Positions 1-11,652 of a stretch of 64,000 nucleotides of DNA are shown piece after piece. The notes under the pieces are model-generated. The model was not told the origin of the DNA. It saw only the letters and a program-made list of their open reading frames with translations, and made no database searches. A program made the translations under genes and the position numbers. The stretch's first letter is position 1, and each line of letters starts with the position of its first letter. Source of the stretch: Nageia nagi (taxonomy: Eukaryota; Pinophyta). Location of the stretch: NCBI GenBank assembly GCA_050084985.1, contig JBITNC010000002.1, positions 5,332,001 to 5,396,000 of the forward strand. The letters are read 5' to 3'.

Positions 1-419
1 ATCTCCTTATATAAACTCCAACCTTAATCTTGCATTGACCCGTCTAAGCTAATCTAAGCCATTGATTGGTCTTATTACAAATAAAAGTACTTAAAATAAT
101 ATTAGAATAACATAAAAGTTTATTATAATTCAACATTGCACTTTTAAGTAAAAATCTACTAAGTTAAGTGGATTTTTGTGTGTAGGTGCGATATGGAAGA
201 CTGGTCCGATTGGCGAACTTCAAGTAGCCATAACTCTTTCATTTCTTATCCAAAAGGGGTCATGTGACCACTTAAAACAAATGCCACGGATGCTCTATCC
301 AATTCTGAAGGTGCAACGACCATATCTGACTTGTAGGATAAAAGATTTGTGGAAAATCCCAAATGCAAGATATTCTTAAAAATAGGGTCATTACAGCCTT
401 TCATCCATAAATATATGGA

Positions 420-1060
420 CGAATTGAGGTGATGAATAGGATAATATATGATTCTTGGGTATTATAGTAATCATTTGAAGACTTAAAATAAGAAACTCAT
501 CGACATACAATATTCATACAATAAGGAAGTCCATACTTCGACTAGTAAGACTCCATTTGAGATGTGTTTTAGGTACCTTCCACCATCATCATTTGATTAT
601 AGTTTTGGGGAACAAGATGACTATGATCAAGCATTCTTAAAGGACAAGGAAGAGAATGAAAATTTTATTAAGAAGATTTAACATGTTTACATGAAGGTAC
701 AAAAGCACTTAAAGACAACCAAGAAAGTGTAAGCTAAGGCATGAACATAGAGTTAATCATAAATTCAGAGTAGATGACAAGGTATGGTTATGTCTCAAAA
801 AGGAGAGATTACAAGGTCAAGCTAAGAAGTTGAAGCCTCTCCAGTATGGACCATTTGGTATCATTGACCAAGTAAGTAAGAATGTCTTCAACTTGAATTT
901 GCCTACCTATATGCAAATTTATTTGATGGTTAATGTGGACAACTTGAAGTTAGATGAACTAATTGTGATAATAGAAGATGTGAGATAAGTTTTTTCATCA
1001 ATTGATGATTTATCTTAGGTATAATGAAAAAACTTGAGTAGGATTCAACCTTGTAAAAGA
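420..1060 (+). pseudogene. Ty3/gypsy integrase C-terminal remnant
   Basis: The forward translation, with several frameshifts and stops, gives the end of a gypsy integrase. A segment reading YNKEVHTSTSKTPFEM is the typical post-core stretch. Near 765-960 a GPY/F-type module follows, with the pattern DKVWL, then KKLKPLQYGPFGI and NLPTYM. This domain follows the DDE core and helps position the integrase on target DNA. The catalytic core is not seen; it would lie at or before the window's left edge. No ORF longer than about 70 codons remains, so the copy is dead. It lies directly left of the LTR element at 1222 and may be the older sequence that element entered. Confidence 0.7.
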
Positions 1061-1221
1061 AGGTTCATACCACTAGAAGAGGATAATAAGAAGTTCAGTT
1101 GATTGGTATAAAGGGAAACTATCAAATAATGTGAAATAGTATGATAGAACAAAGGTTGATGAGTTTTTTCTTCACATCACTTAAAAGTGAAGCTTTTGGA
1201 GATCAAAATCCTCCTTAGTAA

Positions 1222-2332
1222 TGTTGGAATCTAATAAGACTATGTTCAAGTGATAATGCAATAATAAATAAATCATAAGAAAATGGTACCACATAACAAA
1301 GAGATTTACCTTGGTTCACTTGATTTAGACTACATCTAGCAAGAATAAGGAGCGTCAACTCCTTCAAATTGTATTGTCAATGCTTTGTACAATCAAGTAA
1401 ATCCACTTCTAGATCATACAATGTAAAATCATATGTTCAACCACATCACATCCAATTATCTCCACACAACAAGCATAATAAAATCTACATATCACAAATT
1501 TGGTGATATAATCCTCATGTTATACCACATGAGATCTCCATGGTCTGTACATCAATGCTATACCACACTCAGCACTATACCATGCTCCATGAACCATGAT
1601 CCATGCACCAAGGCATATAAACTTCATGCATCAACTACTAGACTGCAATCCATAATACATGATCTAACATGTGCTCTCATGCCCAAACTAGGACATACAC
1701 AATCATCCCATTATGGGATCCATCCATATCCATTGCATCTATCGTAACATGCATGCCATATCCACATGTGTATCAAGATCCACATACCATGTCTCCCACA
1801 CATAGCATGCTCACACACAATATGATTTGTCACATTCATATTATGTGATCAATCTTAATACCAACATGAAAGACACAGTATCACTATGTGCCATGCCCAA
1901 ACCTTAAGCATACTTGATCCTCTCTAGGATACTCCATCATGCTCTTCCATGTCCAACCCAGGGCAAAAGCATTGATCCAAAGGATTCTTTATGTATCCCA
2001 TACTACCATATTTATAGGATAAATCCATCCTAGTATTATAATACCATTTATATAAAACCATGTGCTAAAACCACTTATTACATTTTGTCTAATTGTCTCC
2101 CCCTAAAAAACATAGCTTCAATCCCTACAAAACTAGTCAACTTCCATAAGTCATAACTTTTTATCCACATATTTGTTTGGCATACTATTAGAATAGTTGG
2201 AAAGGTCTATATGTGTAGAATTTGCATACAAAATTTCATCCCATTTGGAGTAGTATAGGACCTTAATTTTTCACCTACACCAAAATGTAGCTATACAAAA
2301 TATTTCTTGCAAATGATGAGACACACATAATA
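1222..2332 (-). repeat. LTR (3' copy by orientation)
   Basis: Direct repeat of 2760-3854. Long shared stretches include the start (TGTTGG, CTAATAAGACTATGTTCAAG) and the end (GACCTT, ATTTTTCACCTACACC). The two copies differ by scattered substitutions and small indels, so the insertion is old. Confidence 0.75.
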
Positions 2333-2745
2333 ATATTCGACATGTTGAATCCTTTGCAGAGAGAGAAACCAACCCTAATAGCTCACCAATCCAACACATA
2401 TTTTTAGAATTGAACATAAATTTACTCAGAGCTCCCACTCCATTATAATCACTAGTATGATCTAAATCACACATCAAATATTTGTAACATTCATCTAAGG
2501 ACACAAATATATTTGCCTTAGTAGATTTAGAAGATCCATCAATAATCTCTATTCTTAATGATTAACCACCATTAATCCTTCCATATCCATTGCATAAGGC
2601 TCCCACTTGAACATAGATCTCTTTCAAAACTTAGTTCTCCACCAGATCTAACACACCAAGATCAAATCCTAGATCTTACACATGAAGATATGAATCAAAC
2701 ATAAAACTCTTGCAATAAAGGCATCCCTATATTTCCTGCATTTAA

Positions 2746-2757
2746 GCTTTGATACCA
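2746..2757 (-). promoter_or_regulatory. Primer-binding site (iMet tRNA type)
   Basis: Minus-strand TGGTATCAAAGC ends 2 nt from the LTR edge at 2760. It resembles the initiator-Met complementary site (TGGTATCAGAGC) used by many plant LTR elements, and it fixes the element's orientation as minus. Confidence 0.65.
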
Positions 2758-2759
2758 CT

Positions 2760-3854
2760 TGTTGGTATCTAATAAGACTATGTTCAAGTGATAGTGTAAT
2801 AATAAATAAATCACAAGAAAATGGCACCACATAATAAAGAGATTTACCCTATTTTACCCGATTTAGGCTACATCCAACAAGAATAAGGAGTGTCAACTCC
2901 TTTAGATTATATTATCAATGCTTTGTATAATCAAGCAAATTCACCTTCAAATTGTACAATGTAAAATCACATGTGCAACCACAACACATCCAGTGATTTC
3001 CATACAACAAGCATCATACAATCTACATATCATAAATTCGTGATATAACCCTCGTGCTATACAATATGAGATCCCCATAGTACGTACATTAACGCTACAC
3101 CACACTTAGCACTATACCATGATCTATGCACTAGGGAATATAAACTCCATGCATTAACTACTATAATGTAGTCCATGATATATGATCTAACATGCACTCT
3201 ATTTCCCAAAACAATATATATGCCATTATCCCATGATGAGATCCATGCATCTACCTCAACATGCATACCATATCCATATGTGTATCAAGATCCACATACC
3301 ATGTCTCCCACACATAGTATGTTCACACACAATATGATATACCACATTCATATTATGTGATCCATGTCAATACCAATATGAAACACACTATCACCATGTG
3401 TCATGCCCAAACCTTGAGCATACTTGATCCTCTCCAGGATACTCCATCATGCTCTTCCATGTCCAACCTAGGGAAAAAGCATTAATCCAAAGGATTCATG
3501 ATGTATTACACACTACCATATTTATAATATAAATTCATCCTAAAACCATATAGTAGTATTACAATACCATTTTCACAAACCCATGTGCTAAAACCACCTA
3601 TTACATTTTGTCTAATTGTCTCCCCCTGAAAAACATAGTTGCAATCCCTATAAAACTAATTAAATTGCAGAAGTTATAACTTTTGATCTAGATCTCTCGT
3701 TTGCATGTTCTTAGAACCGTTGGAAAGGTCTAGATGTGTAGAATCTACATAAAAAATTTCATCCCATTTGAGTAGTATAGGACCTTCATTTTTCACCTAC
3801 ACCAAAACGTAGTTGCACATAATATTTCTTGCAAAGGATGTGACACACCCAATA
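2760..3854 (-). repeat. LTR (5' copy by orientation)
   Basis: Partner of 1222-2332. It starts TGTTGG, lies next to the primer-binding site and is followed by the right AGTAA duplication at 3855-3859. Confidence 0.75.
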
Positions 3855-3859
3855 AGTAA

Positions 3860-6748
3860 GATGTGATCTAGAATGATCATATGCATGTGAATAAACATAG
3901 TTTATGGAGGATACTTGATGAAAAGTTTATTCTTAAGTGTTGTATCACTCATGGGTTATATGAATTTTTCTTATACTAGTTAAAAAATTATTCAAATTGT
4001 GAAGCACATAACTTTTGTTTTATAAAGAAATCAAATTGTATTCTTCTTATAGCATTATGTAAATGTGTAAATAAATAGATATAGTATTTTTATTAATGTG
4101 GGTGTGGATTTCTTGTCACGTTCATTACTATGTTTATCTTTAAAACCATATCTATTGATCTAAAGTATAGAAAGATGAGCATTCAATCATTGCAAAGCAT
4201 AGAGAAAGGTGACTTACGTTCCAAAGTTTTATTTTAAGATCAACATGTGGAGGTCCACAAGGAATGAGAGAGTTTACAATACCTACAATGGAGGGAGCAT
4301 GGAAATTAGCAAACTAATGAATACTCCATGCTTAATGGAAATGATGTTTGTAGACAATATGCAATCATGGAGAATGGAAAAAATGATCTCATAAGGATGC
4401 AGTCTTAGTTGATAGCTGGAGTGGAGTACGTAGAGTCTCCAAAGATAAGTGGACGGAGTCTAGTGATAAATGGTGAGTGATGGAAAGTCTCCACAATGTT
4501 TGCATGGGTGGAACTACATCATCAGCAAGAGGTTAACAACATAAGTAGCGCTCGAAGTATGTGATGGCAGTTCATCCACGGTAATTAATGGATAAAGAGA
4601 AATCCACTATATAAAGGGCTATTTTTATTTTGTGTAGTGTTTTGTACAGTTTATTATAACCCTAATACAGGGCTTTGCATAGCATAAAGTGGATAACTAT
4701 GAAGCTAGTGATGAATCACATTAGAGATTAGGAGAGGATCTTCATTTCTTAGGCGTTTAAGAATGGTTAGGGAAATCACTTGTAGATCTTGTCCTACTAT
4801 TTCATAAAGCATGATTTGTATATTAGGTATATAGTTAGAAGAAACAAAAGTATAAATAGTAAATGAAATTTATTATTTATAATTAAAAAAAATATTTGAA
4901 AAAGTGTGAGTGGATGTGTTTGTCCCCCTTCACACATGTATTATAGATTACTAATAGCATGAATGGTAAAGTTTTGAAAGTTGTTAGAAGTTTGTAAAAG
5001 GTTGAAAGAAGGGTACCAAAAGCTTGGTTAGATGTGTTTGTTCCCAACCACATTTGGTGAATGTTCATGATTGGATGTGTATCCCTCCAATCATGATGGT
5101 TGTAGACAAATGTGTTTGTCTCTATCCTTTTTTAGTTGTGACAATGTCCAATCATTATTATGGAAGTTACTATTAAGGGTGGAAGTTTCCAAAACTTCTT
5201 TTGTTATTGGTTGGATGTGATGGTAGATTCCTAGACAATATTACACATGATGAGATGGTAAGTTCCCAAGTCATTACCACGTGAAGCATAAAGGTAGCAA
5301 ATGCCTAGACACTGCAACATGAGGATTGAAGTTCAATAAGTCTATTACCATTGAAGACGGCTTGAAGATTGGTGAGCCCATTATTGGTGAGACATAAATA
5401 ATGTTGATGTAATGATAAATATAAGGATTTTTCATAAGAGGACGGTATTAGAAATATTATAGGCTGATATAGTAGGTGTTAGATTTATTAGTATTTTTAA
5501 TATGTTGGGTTGAACTCTAAATTTAATAGATTTTAGGATACGTGATATTTTTAGTATGTTCTTATAACAACTTGATCAAAGATTGGTATTTTATTCTTGT
5601 CATGTATCTTCCTATTAATATGAAGTAATAAGTGAATAGTCTTGTACTCCAATATCTTCTAATACCAATTGATGCAAATGATACACAATTATCAAGGTCT
5701 CTAAAATAAATTTCCAATTATATATTACATGACCATATTTGGATAGGATTTGACCTCAATTTTTGTAGCTTTTATCCAATCATTGGACTAACAATAATTG
5801 CACAATGAATCTCAATCGTTGGATATGTAATGATTGATATTTTAAGTCATTTTGGGTGGACCTAAAAGATTCTAAATAATCATTAGACATGTAATGATTC
5901 ATCCGAATAATCATTGGGACAACAACGGTTGAGTTGAGATACATTTTTAAGGAAGAGAAATCCCAAAAGGTCGATTTTATGAGGGAAAATGAAGTCCAAA
6001 AGACATACTTGACAAGTGAAAAGATAGAGGGGGCTTCTTAATATCCATAAGGATTTGATTAAAGGGGCTTTTAGATTAGTTTTTGTTGAAATTTTATAGG
6101 AGTTGGTTAGGAGTTGATATTGGGCAATTAGGCCTACTAAGGTTGTAAACTTCATTTTTTTTAATCAAGAACATTTCCAAGAGATCTTTGATATTGGATT
6201 CTATCCAATATTAGGGTTTTTCCACTATAAAATTATTGATTTTACACATTTCATATTGTAAAGTTTGGTTTGGAAGCATTTTTTGATAAACACAAAATAA
6301 AATTGAGAAAATAATTAAAAAATAATTCATCATTTATGACTTCATGCCATATGATATCCTTATCATGGAAGATAGTTAACTCCCTATTGAAAGTGAATCT
6401 TTAAGATATATATTTTATACAAAAAATAACAAAGTTAGATCCTCTTAGGCTACTGGTACTCACCTAACAAACTTGTATAACTCATCAACAACTTAAAAGA
6501 GGTTGGCTAATTTTTTTATAAGTGGCTTAATTTTTAGGGTATACATATTAACATTACCCCTTCAAATAATGATAAAGTAAAATTACATATTAAAAATAAA
6601 GTAACTCAAAAATTAAGAAGTGACGCTAATATCAAGATAAAAGAAAACTAGCTTACTATAAAAACATCATTAATCCAAATCTTGAACATCCATCTTATCC
6701 ACATAAGATTATTAGTCTTAAAAAGAAACTTGCGATCGTAAAATTAAG
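3860..6748. other. AT-rich, probably decayed LTR sequence; no gene seen
   Basis: No coding sequence is recognisable. Around 4.9-5.1 kb a short motif (ATGTGTTTGTCCC and variants) recurs at irregular spacing, a look typical of retroelement U3 regions. A good TATA box lies at 4608. A second weaker one (CTATAAAATT) lies near 6222. These are most simply promoters of old LTRs whose borders can no longer be placed by eye. Confidence 0.4.
4608..4615 (+). promoter_or_regulatory. Candidate TATA box of an old LTR
   Basis: TATATAAA preceded by CCAC and followed by GGGC is close to the plant TATA consensus. No ORF follows, so it is most likely a retroelement promoter. Confidence 0.35.
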
Positions 6749-6753
6749 GACTA

Positions 6754-7935
6754 TGTGATGATCCAAAATGCAACTCAGGCTCAAACTAACCAATTCGGAC
6801 CATCAAACCTTGATGTTAAGCCTAGGTCATAAAATACAAGTAAACACACCCTCAAATATACAACGTTAGGGTTAGGGTTACAATATCAAACGTGTAACAT
6901 CCATTTACCAACGTTTAGCCAATACATGCAATAATTAATGTATAATACTCCACAATGCTAACGTCTGGCTAGAACAAGTATAAATAAGAAATAATACCCA
7001 ATGCATGCACAAGAGTGATATAAACAATGCCCTTGGCGGTATATTGAATGTATAATGCTTCACAAATACAATACCAAGTCCTCAAGGACTGACGTTGGCC
7101 TCCAAGGAGCCAACTAGGGCATAGCAATGAATATCCTCTCTACTAGAATAATCCTAGAACCATGGGATAGTATGTTCCCTCAGAATTTGATTACCCTCCA
7201 TTGAAGGAGTCCTCCTCAAACCCTAGATAACCACTAAAGGTAGAAGCATAAATCGAATGCCACCGGATGGGCAAGGGTGTTGTGCCAATTTTGTAGATAG
7301 ACATGACCCCTCATCCTAAATTCCCTCCTAAGTGTTGCACTTGGGGAGATTGCTTAGCATCGTTAAGACTTGTTGTCCTTTGGATGGAATGCATGTAATA
7401 ATAATAATATGTATATCTAGTAATGAGGTTCCAATGTCTATTTATACATTAGCTCTATCTGGATCTCACCTAGGAGTCATCACCTAGCTCCTTTAATCTA
7501 ACATGGATGCCTAGGGGTTAGGCATGCCAACATAGGGAGCCAAACTGCATTAAGTACCAACATTGAGTCCTAGGTGTACCATGCATTCCCACGTGGGTCA
7601 AGGAGTCATGCGTGGGAATCCTGGTGTCCAACTTGGCTAATGTGGGGGTGTGGGTGCCTCCTCAAGACTGGCATGAGTAAATAATGATCCATCCATCACC
7701 TAAATGTAGCTATAGATCTTGGGATTCCCATAACCATGATCAGAATCTCCAAGTACATAATAAATACATAATCTATCCTTAGGAGGGATACATCCCACTT
7801 GGGGCTCATAGTGGGATCCATTGATCCATTAAGTCTCTTATTCTAAGTTACAATTATGAAAGTGCAAGTACATAAATAAAGTATATTACAAAGAAGAACC
7901 TTTCGGACCCATTAACAGAACAAGGGGATGTCACA
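6754..7935 (-). repeat. LTR, full-length copy
   Basis: Begins TGTGATGATCC and ends GGATGTCACA, an imperfect inverted terminal repeat. It is followed directly by the polypurine tract, so it is the 3' LTR of a minus-strand element. Confidence 0.85.
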
Positions 7936-7950
7936 AAGCCTCCCCTTTGG
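7936..7950 (-). promoter_or_regulatory. Polypurine tract
   Basis: Minus-strand CCAAAGGGGAGGCTT lies immediately next to the LTR end. This is the position and composition expected for the plus-strand primer of LTR-element reverse transcription. Confidence 0.7.
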
Positions 7951-8277
7951 AATTGCTTGCCTTCAAGTAATGGCGAAAGACTACAACATATTGTCTTCCA
8001 AGAATCCTTCAATCTTGGAAGCTAGTGTGTGTGATGGTGAAATGTAACTTCAATATTCCTCACCCAAGGCAACCATCTAAGGTGCATTCTGTATCCATGT
8101 GTTAGTGTAATTGGAAAACACTTTGATTTTTTGTAATTGTAACTCCTCATCAGATGTTCCAGAGTTGTCCTCCATATATATGAGAGTGTATGCATATCAA
8201 TGCAAATGTGTACCTGTAAGAACTTTAAGAAAATCATGTGAGTGAAAATAGGTAGAGCCTTTGATCCAAGTGTGAGG

Positions 8278-8781
8278 TCAGTACTCCTCAAAGCTCAACA
8301 TGGAATTCCCCAATCTTCCCATGGCCAGTGTGAAGCAAGAGACCATCTCACCCTCCAACATAAGATATTCAACTGCCAGTTGAACTCTCATCATGAAAAT
8401 AGACCCCTCTAGGTCCAACGTATCACCACCCAACTCAAGATTGCTCCATGAGGGGAATGCAACCTCTCTCATGCCCAACTTCAAGTAGCCATCATTACTA
8501 GTCCTCAACATAGCATACCTAGCCTCCCCAAGACTCAACGTAGGGTGCCTAGGCCCAAAATAGCTTGACATAGTATGCCTAGCTCTATAGGTTCCTAACG
8601 TGAGCTGTTCAACTCTCGTAAGACTCAACGTGCGATGGCAATTCCCCCAAATACCCAACATAGTGTGAGACTTCCTTCTAGGGCCCAACGTTGGATGTCC
8701 CACTCCCTCAAGACTCAATGTAGCCCTTACTAGCTTCCTGAGCTGTGATGTGGAGCATGAAATCCCTCCAATGCTCCCCAT
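8278..8781 (-). repeat. Open 167-codon stretch made of degenerate ~40-45 bp repeats
   Basis: On the plus strand a motif like CTCAACGTAGGGTGCCTAG recurs roughly every 40-45 bp with drift (for example near 8535, 8595, 8625, 8655, 8690, 8720). The minus-strand reading is open for 167 codons and gives a repeating peptide pattern around HPTLSL / HTMLG / HRTLSL. It lies in the element's interior, downstream of the protease relic, where pol would be in an autonomous relative. No known domain is recognised. Openness could come from the repeat itself rather than from selection. Confidence 0.55.
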
Positions 8782-8987
8782 TACCTATCGTCTCTTCTCC
8801 ATTCTAAATGTGACCTCATCTTCACCTTTCTCCTTCTTTTGACACCACTCAATCACCTCCAGTCTCTCATTGTTCACTTATGGAAAATCATCTCTGATCC
8901 CATGCAAGGTGTGAGTCTTCCCATCTATTTTAAAACTCATTATGAGTTTCTGATAGTTGTGTGTATATAACCCAAGTCAAATAGCCA

Positions 8988-9308
8988 CTACACTCCTAGA
9001 ATGATATGAGGATGCCCCTTCAAAGGATAGATGTAGAAGTCTTCTATCACCGTACAACTATGCAATCTCACATCAAACCTCTCAACGATGTGGTACACCA
9101 ACGTGAGCTTCCCATTGGCATTGGAAACCCTGAATCCCTCAAACCCCTTGTTATTCAGGTTCTCCTTAGTAAATCTTGCATCAATGAAGTTGTAAGATGC
9201 TCCTGGAACAATCAACACCATCACATCTTGTCCACCTACTTGTCCTACAATCTTCAATGTGAGATACTTTTTTACCCCATGCAGTGAAGCGATCATGATC
9301 CCTAACAT
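8988..9308 (-). pseudogene. Retroviral-type aspartic protease relic
   Basis: The 106-codon minus-strand frame has the layout of a gypsy protease: a hydrophobic strand, then the flap and the closing ILG motif (PHIILGV). The catalytic triad, expected as D-(S/T)-G-A, reads V-P-G-A in VLIVPGASYNFID, so the aspartate is gone and the enzyme could not work. The surrounding residues (GAS.NFID) make the family clear. It follows gag and a damaged zinc knuckle near 9410-9460, where the spacing C-x2-Y-x4-W..GH-stop-C shows one cysteine and one codon lost. Confidence 0.75.
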
Positions 9309-9486
9309 GCCCTCAACTCAGGGTGAATCCTGATCTAGGGTATCTAACCCAATCTAGGTCTAAATCACTTGACTCACCTTTCGAGAACACCTCTATATAA
9401 TGCACTTGCCCTTTCTGTTGACATCAATGCCCTAACTCCCAAGTCTTCTTATAGTAGAAGCATTTGCTTTCCTCTCTTAACTTCCT

Positions 9487-10940
9487 CTATATGGCTATGT
9501 CCAACTGATTTGTTCTATGAAGAGGGAAGGGTTTACCCTTGCTAGGCTCTTCTCTATTTGTAATCGGCTTTCGGTTGATGGACCCCATGTGCGTTTGCCC
9601 TCCCTTGATGGATTTTATTATGGTCTCGAGGTCATATGTTGCTCGGATAGAATCATCAAGGCTCTTAGGGGAAGATACCTTGACCATCCCTAACAACGAC
9701 TCCATCAACCACTCAATGTATAGGAATATCAATCTTTCCTTCGGTATATGGTGTATCATGATGATAATCCTCTGAAACTCTATCACATAATCGTCCACCA
9801 TACTGAACTACCTCAACAAAGTAAGATCTCGAAAGTAGTCATTTTCCTCCTTCCTATCAAACCTCTTAGCCAACCATCTAGCAAACTCATCAAAGGAAGT
9901 GATGAGAGAATACCCTTGGTTAATCATTCCATGCTACCACCACTCTAAAGCATCTCCTTTGAAATGCAATGATGCGAAATGAATTGTATCCTCTTCCACC
10001 ATGTTTGGACTTAGGGTGAAATAAGTTTGCAACTGATGTCATTATGCCCTGGCCATCACGTTCTTTCCATCAAACATCTGCACCTGCATCTTACTGATCT
10101 TATGCTGCAAGTCCTTCTTGTCATCCCTTGAACTGCTAAAATTGTGTGGGCCATGTGAACTGCTTCCCTTCAACCCTAAGATCTCTAGATATTCGTTGAA
10201 ATTCATATCTCCCCTCAACCTTGGTTATAACATGGAATATTCTTTAAAGATATGACTTAACTCTAAGGGGCCAGGAACTCTACTCTTTGTCAATTCCCTG
10301 AACTTCTACGCAAACATGGGCTTGAATGGTTTTGGAATAATTATCTACTCCTCTATCCTACCAACGTCCTCCTCCAGGTATCTCCCTAAGAGAGGGTTTG
10401 TACCTTGAGGTGTACGATGTGTGTGGGATCTCAAGAATGTGGCCTCTGGCTATCCCATCGACCCATGGTGGGTTGATTTTCGATTCCTTAGTCTTCGAGA
10501 TCTCCTCATGCTTGGCTCCTGATCTATCCGATCCTCCTCATATGGCTTCTCTCTATCATATTGGGTATGACATGGGGCCTCTCTATCACTCCTAGTGTGA
10601 CGTGGGGTCGCCCTCTCATCTCGGGTGTAATGTGGTGCCTCTCGATCATCCTTAACATGATGTGGGTTGGTATGTTACCTCTCAAGCTCCTCACAGACAC
10701 CAAAATTATTGTCCATCTACCATTGCATGGATGTCATCACTTCGATTATGCTGTGGATAGCCAAAATGAGCTCGTCAAATTTTCATTCGAGGGTGGATTC
10801 TCGAATTGGAGTTGAGCTCCTCCTCTTGAAGGCTCTTTATCTCTCTCCCTACGTCTCCTCTTCATCTCCAAATGTTCTCTCATTTGGCAACTCATTCATC
10901 CATGGCCATGAATCATCCTCATGGATGGCTCTTTCAGGCA
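9487..10940 (-). pseudogene. Gag polyprotein, frameshifted
   Basis: The minus-strand translation carries the retrotransposon gag signature. A stretch reading ASLHFKGDALEWW near 9960 is followed by a helix-rich region with ARWLAKRF, then YFRDLTLLR and MVDDYVIEFQRI. The longest uninterrupted piece is 9801-9487 (104 codons). Upstream, roughly 10300-10700, is a charged N-terminal section containing 12-residue repeats. Stops and frameshifts break the gene into at least three pieces. Gag forms the particle in which the element's RNA is copied. Confidence 0.75.
10545..10660 (-). repeat. ~36-bp tandem repeats encoding a charged peptide
   Basis: About three units of roughly 36 bp (plus strand: ATGACATGGGGCCTCTCTAT and variants) encode a 12-residue arginine- and aspartate-rich motif of the form DREAPxHTRxD in the gag N-terminal region on the minus strand. 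Because the unit is a multiple of three, the frame is kept. Confidence 0.6.
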
Positions 10941-11055
10941 CCTCTTAAGTGTGTGATCTTTTGATTTTTGTAGCAGAGGCCATCTCTCTTCGAGTGTTGG
11001 ATCTGGTGTAATAGTGATGTACCATAGGTCTCATGCATAGGTTGTCCAGATCCAA

Positions 11056-11067
11056 GCTCTAATACCA
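11056..11067 (-). promoter_or_regulatory. Primer-binding site (iMet tRNA type)
   Basis: Minus-strand TGGTATTAGAGC lies 2 nt from the LTR at 11070. It matches the usual plant iMet-type primer site with one transition. Confidence 0.7.
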
Positions 11068-11069
11068 CT

Positions 11070-11652
11070 TGTGATGATCCAAAATGCAATTCAAGCTCAA
11101 ACTAACCAATTCGGACCATCAAACCCTAATGTCAAGCTTAAGGCATCAAATACAAGTAAACACACCCTCAAATATGCAATGTTAAGGTTAGGGTTACAAT
11201 ATCAAATATGCACAACATCCATTTACCAATGTTTACCCAATATATGCAATAATCAATGTATAATAGTCCACAATGCCAATGTAGGGGGCAAAGTGCATTA
11301 AGTGCCAACATTGAGTCCTAGGTGTGCCACACATGCCGACGTGGGTCAAGGAGTCATGCGTAGGAGTCCTGGAGTCCAACTATACCCCTAGCGTGAGTAA
11401 ATAATCATCCATCCATCACCTAAATGTAGCTACAAACCTTGGGATTCCCACAATCATTATCGGGATCTCCAAGTACATAAAAAATGCCTAATCTATCTTA
11501 GAAGGGAGATGTCCCACTTGGGGCTCATAGTGGGGTCTATTGACCCATTAAGTCTCCTATCCTAAGTTACAATTATGAAAGTGCAAATACATAAATAAAG
11601 TATATTAAAAAGAAGAATCTTTTGGACCCACTATCTAAACAAGGACATCACA
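11070..11652 (-). repeat. LTR, internally deleted copy
   Basis: It matches 6754-7935 at both ends but skips about 600 bp. After the CACAATGCCAATGT stretch near 11280 it jumps to the part matching about 7530 onward. The TSD half AACTA follows. Confidence 0.85.

Larger units (their letters stand above)
1222..3854 (-). mobile_element. Short non-autonomous LTR retrotransposon, TSD AGTAA
   Basis: Two direct repeats of about 1.1 kb (1222-2332 and 2760-3854) flank only 427 bp of internal sequence. Both repeats begin TGTTGG and end in a decayed CAATA/TAATA that looks like a mutated CCAACA. The 5 bp before the left repeat (1217-1221) and after the right repeat (3855-3859) are both AGTAA, as expected of a target-site duplication. 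On the minus strand TGGTATCAAAGC lies 2 nt inside the right repeat, matching the common plant initiator-Met tRNA primer site, so the element reads right to left. No gag or pol is recognisable and no polypurine tract is seen, so it depends on other elements or is an internal-deletion derivative. Confidence 0.75.
6754..11652 (-). mobile_element. Gag/protease-only Ty3-like LTR retrotransposon
   Basis: Terminal repeats begin TGTGATGATCC at 6754 and 11070 and end GTCACA/ATCACA at 7935 and 11652. The flanks are GACTA (6749-6753) and AACTA (11653-11657), a target duplication with one transition. A minus-strand primer site (TGGTATTAGAGC, 11056-11067) lies beside the right LTR. A minus-strand polypurine tract (7936-7950, CCAAAGGGGAGGCTT) abuts the left LTR. 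The 3.1-kb interior holds gag, a zinc-knuckle relic and a protease relic, but no reverse transcriptase, RNase H or integrase. It therefore needed enzymes from a partner element. The right LTR is 583 bp against 1182 bp on the left because of a roughly 600-bp internal deletion. Confidence 0.85.

Noticed and set aside
6866-6882. GTTAGGGTTAGGGTT, a telomere-like motif
   Set aside because: Only two units, inside an LTR, and plant telomeres use TTTAGGG. The other LTR copy has the decayed form. It is not an interstitial telomere.
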